Assembly (NCBI GenBank): GCA_008360955.1
Contig: LUCM01006345.1
Span: 1-64,000 of the forward strand
Length of the DNA: 64,000 nt
Origin: Fasciolopsis buskii
Taxonomy: Eukaryota; Platyhelminthes; Trematoda; Plagiorchiida; Fasciolidae
Direction of reading: 5' to 3'
The notes under the pieces are model-generated. The model was not told the DNA's origin. It searched no databases and worked only from the letters and a program-made list of their open reading frames with translations. Below, in pieces: positions 59,266 to 64,000 of this stretch. The position numbers were made by a program, and so were the translations under genes. Position 1 is the first letter of the stretch, and every line of letters begins with the position of its first letter.

Positions 59266-62200
59266 TTTTTGGAACCGCAGATTTCATTCCTGCTATTAAT
59301 TTTCTAAAAGAATCTGTCCTTTTCTCAATATTTCGAAATTGACGTTATTTTAAATATTGCACGGTTGAATATTTTTATGTCCTCGAAAAGATTCATAAAA
59401 ACCCGTTCTCTGATTAGCTAGTCCACACATCGATCAAGGCCACCCAGCAAAACTATATAAACGATAGAGCCCACTTGAATTCTGACTTGTGTTGGTGGGT
59501 TACCAATAAACGCGCGGTAGTACTCTGAGTTCGTCTTCTCTTTTCCGCTAGCGAGCTGGGCTAACTGTTCGTATTTCGCGCCGCTTATTGTTCCGCGTGG
59601 CTGCCCATTCAAGGGAGCAGCAGATCTGTCCCATTTGTTGTGCGACTACGGGTCTTGAGTCTTGAGCTCGAACTTTCCGACCGTGGTAAAGTGAGGCATA
59701 TCCGGTCAGCTTGCCGAAACACTAAGAAGTATTATTCTAAATCAAGTAGCAGCCATTTACCGCTCCATTGTTGATGTCTCCCCGGACATGTTTCCAGTTC
59801 GTTTCATGCCGGTGACAAGGTATAACATCAAATCATGATCGAATGTTGGCATCAAGGACAATTTAATTTCACTAACATTTTGCATTTGTCTATTCCCAAA
59901 ATGAAACGGACATGGGGAAATCGTTGTCAAAACCATTTCCGAATATATACGTTAACAATTCTAGGTACATGAACAAGTCATCTTACAGAGATATGTGGAA
60001 AGCCATTCAGTTGCATCTTTCTTCTTACCTAATCCTGGGCCACCCATACACGGTCTAACGCCCGTAAAAGAACTTAATATCTTCCGTTCTCTTAAGTGAT
60101 TGTAAATGTTGATCGGATGTCATTTCGCGTTGTTAATAAAGAAACGGTGAGAATGGAAATTTCACAGACTACGCTTGGATTTCACCCCATTGTTGGTGAA
60201 TGATCGCCAGTTATCCGTTAATTTGCGAGTCATTTAAAGAAGCGTGGATTCCTCAGATTTCTTGGCTATTTTGGAGCCATACATGTCATCTAGATGGGCC
60301 ACGCAGTTGGTTACTCTTCTCACAGATAATGGTAAAACTCTAAGCAGTTCTGAAGACTCCGCATGACTTTAAATTCAAAACATTGTCAAATATGATATCT
60401 TTCTATGTTGACCACTGAAGAGTCCGAAGTGGAGGTTGGATCAGTCATGTATCATGAACAGCAACCAATCATTTAACCTTTACTTCTACTCAGTACAACC
60501 AAACAGATATACTGCCATGTACAGAAGCAAGTCTTAGCCCCATTCTAGGTAGCGTATCGTGATAACAAAACCCCAATTGTTTGGAAGTTCACAATTGTCG
60601 ATGACCACAAAATACTTCGGTTTCTGTTAAATCCAGACGAATTCGTGGCCGTGTATACACGACCAAGATTTGGATAGCATGGGATCGGAAACCAATATCA
60701 GGCCAGAAACGGTCAACTTAATGGTCTACGAGAAAAACATTACATTGTGATGCGTGCTTGCAAAAGATTCATTCCCAACGGAGCAATCGAAATCAGGGGT
60801 CGTGTGCATGTTGCTATCTCTTACTGGACTAGCGTCATGCCGTTGTCTTGCTCTATCCATTCTCCAAGTGGTCCGAGGTCTTTCTGACAAGTACGTTGAC
60901 TCGGGCTGGGTGGTTCTAGTACTGATGATGTTCTTTAGCTACCAGGACATTTCCCATTTACCCCTAACTGACAAGAGATTACAGTTCCACATTGAAAAGT
61001 TAAAGTGCCAATTGAGTGGCACTGGAAGGCGGTATCTCCTCACGGAACGACATCACTCGTGTTCGCACGGAATGCCAGAATTCTTGGTATGATTGTTGGA
61101 AAGTAATGTAGCACCTATCAATCCCGAAACACTGCAGGATATGGCGACCCTCACTGAAAATTTCTTCGTCCATAATGGTATTGTGGAACACGGAAGTGTG
61201 AACGAGCGTCCGAACATGTTACTTAAATTCAGATGACTATGATACACTCTGATACTGTCTCAACTCAGTTCACTACATCCAGCTCGCGGAATCATCACGA
61301 AATAACTGAGCCAATCAACGATGTGGGTAACTGATTTGAACAGTGTAACCGCGCACCGGGGAAGTCTTGGACAATTTCACTTCGGGGAACCAAGTTTGGT
61401 GAGCATATATTTAGATGGTAATCAATAGAGTAGGCTACCCCAGGCGAACAGCCAACTGAGAGTCCTGTTTTCTAACCCTTTTTACTGCTTCGAATTCCGA
61501 CCCGGGAATCAGTCGGACGGGAAAACCAAATTGGTAAGGGATTCTGGAATGAGGACGGTTGTGATGTGTGTACGTGGAAATCAAGTGAAATAATTTATTG
61601 TATCCTTGCTGTCGCCTGCAACCACAATCAGAGAATCATAACCGCGAGGAACCACGGGAGAGAAGAGCAAACATTCCACCATCGTCATGGCTTAGGTATA
61701 CTCCGCAAATGACTGTGTCTTGGTAATCCGATTCAATAAACACTGTGAAAAAAGTTTTCGCTGCATTACTCGGCTCGTTGAATTTAAATGCTCGATACAA
61801 GGTCATATCTATTGCAATGTGTGCTGGTGAACCGTATCCATCACCTATTTTTTTGTTCACATTCTGTCTGACTGCCTCCAGCTATTCATTCAGAAGTCAC
61901 GGTTTTTGAGTCGAAAAGAGCACTTCATGGTTCCGTGAGTGTGACTTTATATTGATAATATACTGAAGCACAAATCCTATTGGAATTCGCAATCAGTATA
62001 ATAAAACGCACAGTTAGCCAAACCATGATTAGAAATACCGTTTCAAATATGTTCATTTATTAAAAATTTCATTACTCCACTCACCGCTCCAAGTGAGATG
62101 ATTGTTTAGCGAGCATGATTACCATTCATTTGATGCGTTTGGCTGCTCGCAGTCATGGATCGTATGACCCGGGTTTACATCACATACTAGATCACGTCTG

Positions 62201-63805
62201 GTTAAGTATTATGAAGCATAGAGCGTGCACTGAATTCCATGCTTTGAACTTCGCGTTCGGTTGGGGTATTTGAATTTTGAACGTCAGTATATCCGTGCTG
62301 CACCATGAACCAGATAATGCAACTTTGACATCGCAAGAAAGCGTTACCCAAAGTTTGAACACGAATATTATACTGGTTGTTGAACATGGTCTTATTCTCT
62401 TCATTCCAGTTCAGTAACAATTTCAGTATTTTAAGATGGTCATCACCTATTTGCTGCACTCACTTTTTTATATTCCAGGCTTAACAATAATCATCGCGTC
62501 ATATGGTCGTTAAATTCACACGTACCACGACAGTGACTGGGCAGAACCTATTCCACCATTCGAAACATTTACATAACTCAGCAATAATTCATGCGTGCTA
62601 AATGTTACTCGAACGGGTTTCTTTTCGGTCATGGTCTTCATGTTGACTTCATTCGCGTAGCTTGAGTAGAAGCCAATTGAACATTTACTAGTAACTCATA
62701 TGCGCCCGTTACCATGATCGACCGAATTGCTTATAAAAATTACAAGTAAACACTCCACTGGAAGCTGACTATGCAGTCAATTCATTTATTTGGGTTAAAT
62801 TTCAGTCAGAATCGACTAAATCGCTTAAACTCTCTTCAGAAGGTCCACCTGGTACCGATAGCCAGAGAAAGTCACGTACTAAATATCCTTGTTCAGAACT
62901 TAATGCTAATGATCCATAAATTGCTTATACATGCTCGAAATGGATGAGGGCAAAGAAAACATTGAATAACTCTGGAGCTCTTTACTTTAGGTTTAATAAG
63001 GTGCATTATAATCGAAAAATGATTGGACATTATTGCTATCGTCGAAGAAGAAGAAATATATTCGTAGATTTCCGAAACACACCTGACGAAGCGTTAGAAA
63101 ACCCTTGGCCAGTTGAACATCTGTTAATTATGCTGTGTACTTTAACTGCGCACATTTTCTTTGAATGATCTATTACGTCTACTTTGATCATTAGTATTAT
63201 TATTGTTACTTTTAGACAGTTTCCTTGGAGATGATAAGTTTTTGGTATTCCATTTTGGCAATAAGTGTTTTATTAGTAGAAGTAATATCAACTTCTTTTC
63301 CTTTTACTTAGTAGGAGCTTCTCGTGCACATGACTGATAAATTTTAAAGTGATATAAATCATACGTCTCGTTGTTACCTAAAATACACCGTATGATCTTA
63401 TGTCCACCATTTTAAGCAGTCCGCATTTCAGTAAATTGTATTTTTCCGTAGATGGTACACCAATGAAACCCCTTAGACTTCTACAGGCTCCTCGGTCTAT
63501 TCTGTTGCTCCTCTACCTAGATGGACTTCTCTGCCCACCAGATGATGGGGAAAATCAAGGGATACAATAAAGAAAGAACAAAATTAAGCCCACTTGTTTG
63601 CAGCTTGTGAGACGCAACAGTCAGTATTTCCATGTGAGTGGTGATGTTTGCTTCTGTTTATTGCCAATAATCTTTAATCTGTAATCTGTAAGCATTTGTT
63701 ATTAATCTTATCAGGGTTCTCGAACGTCCATTGGTGTGACCTTTTATTCGTTCATACCGACGCTTAAATGTATTGAATCAACACACTCGTTTGAACACAA
63801 AAACT
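59266..63805. other. Intergenic-looking stretch; unassigned open frames only
   Basis: A minus-strand frame at 59418-59612 (GTISGAKYEQLAQLASGK, then SEYYRAFIGNPPTQVRIQV) reads like real protein but matches nothing I can name; it may be a remnant of an uncharacterised repeat. Minus-strand frames at 61636-61860 and 62202-62459 and a plus-strand frame at 62944-63168 lack motifs. No RNA gene is seen. Confidence 0.4.
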
Positions 63806-63838
63806 CACGTGCATATGCACGTGCACTTCCAAGTGCAC
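63806..63838. promoter_or_regulatory. Clustered palindromes with CACGTG E-boxes
   Basis: CACGTGCATATGCACGTG (63806-63823) is a perfect 18-bp palindrome with a CACGTG hexamer at each end. It overlaps GTGCACTT-CC-AAGTGCAC (63821-63838), an 8-bp inverted repeat. It lies about 100 bases before a possible first coding exon. A regulatory role is inference; dinucleotide-rich decay could also produce it. Confidence 0.3.
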
Positions 63839-63935
63839 ACGTACGCACAACAACGGGCACAATCGGCCTTCTCGGTTTTTTCAGTTCGTTCTCCACTTGG
63901 AGTCCAGTCGATATTGTGGCCGGCGAGAATAAATT

Positions 63936-63985
63936 ATGAACGATACCACTGCAGAAGCTGCGCTAGAAGCGGTTCCAATTCGACA
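63936..63985 (+). CDS. Possible first coding exon of a downstream gene
   Basis: ATG at 63936 opens a frame reading MNDTTAEAALEAVPIR, followed at 63986 by a consensus-like donor (CGACA before gtaagga), phase 2. The window ends 15 bases later, so the gene cannot be followed. The protein start is not recognised. It might instead be chance, since only 50 bases are coding. Confidence 0.3.
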
Positions 63986-64000
63986 GTAAGGACTCCAAGT

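Overview
The window looks like nuclear DNA of a digenean trematode (flatworm). It has large introns, standard genetic code, GT-AG splice sites and many decayed RTE-like LINEs whose endonuclease and reverse transcriptase motifs are of the type common in Opisthorchiida and Fasciola relatives. Penelope-like and tRNA-derived relics are also present. I cannot assign a genus from sequence alone.

One host gene dominates. It lies on the plus strand from about 2.7 kb to 55.7 kb, in ten recognisable coding exons. Every internal exon junction has matching phase. The spliced reading frame is about 1,541 codons plus stop, and it is incomplete at the N-terminus, whose exons lie left of the window or were not recognised. 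It encodes a first PH domain whose last helix is split by a 21.6-kb intron, a very long Ser/Pro-rich linker, a second PH domain, Ser/Pro-rich regions with SH3-ligand-like proline clusters, a short coiled-coil-like helix and an Arg/Gly-rich tail. The two-PH order and the PH1 sequence (a KWTRL-type strand, final Trp in the helix) fit the AFAP1/AFAP1L/XB130 family of actin- and Src-associated adaptors.

The introns and flanks are filled with mobile DNA, mostly antisense to the gene: a jockey/CR1-like RT fragment (0.8-1.8 kb), a Penelope-like RT and GIY-YIG relic (9.6-10.9 kb), an RTE-like element with an inverted 5' piece beside it (12.4-16.0 kb), RTE copy A with an internal deletion (20.6-23.4 kb), an RTE C-terminal scrap (24.1 kb), and RTE copy B (45.5-47.7 kb). 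Copy B shares a nearly identical ~1-kb block with copy A and then diverges sharply. Plus-strand RTE scraps lie near 32.6 and 58.9 kb. tRNA-like SINE pieces lie near 12.1, 15.4, 20.0, 36.1 and 38.9 kb. A 645-bp direct repeat at 29.3 and 31.2 kb begins with a hammerhead-ribozyme-like fold of the kind carried by Penelope-like elements. Its first copy ends exactly at the only N in the window.

Downstream of the gene (55.7-64 kb) I see only one orphan exon-like segment, a possible first coding exon at the right edge, and decayed LINE sequence. I found no rRNA, no intact tRNA and no CRISPR array.
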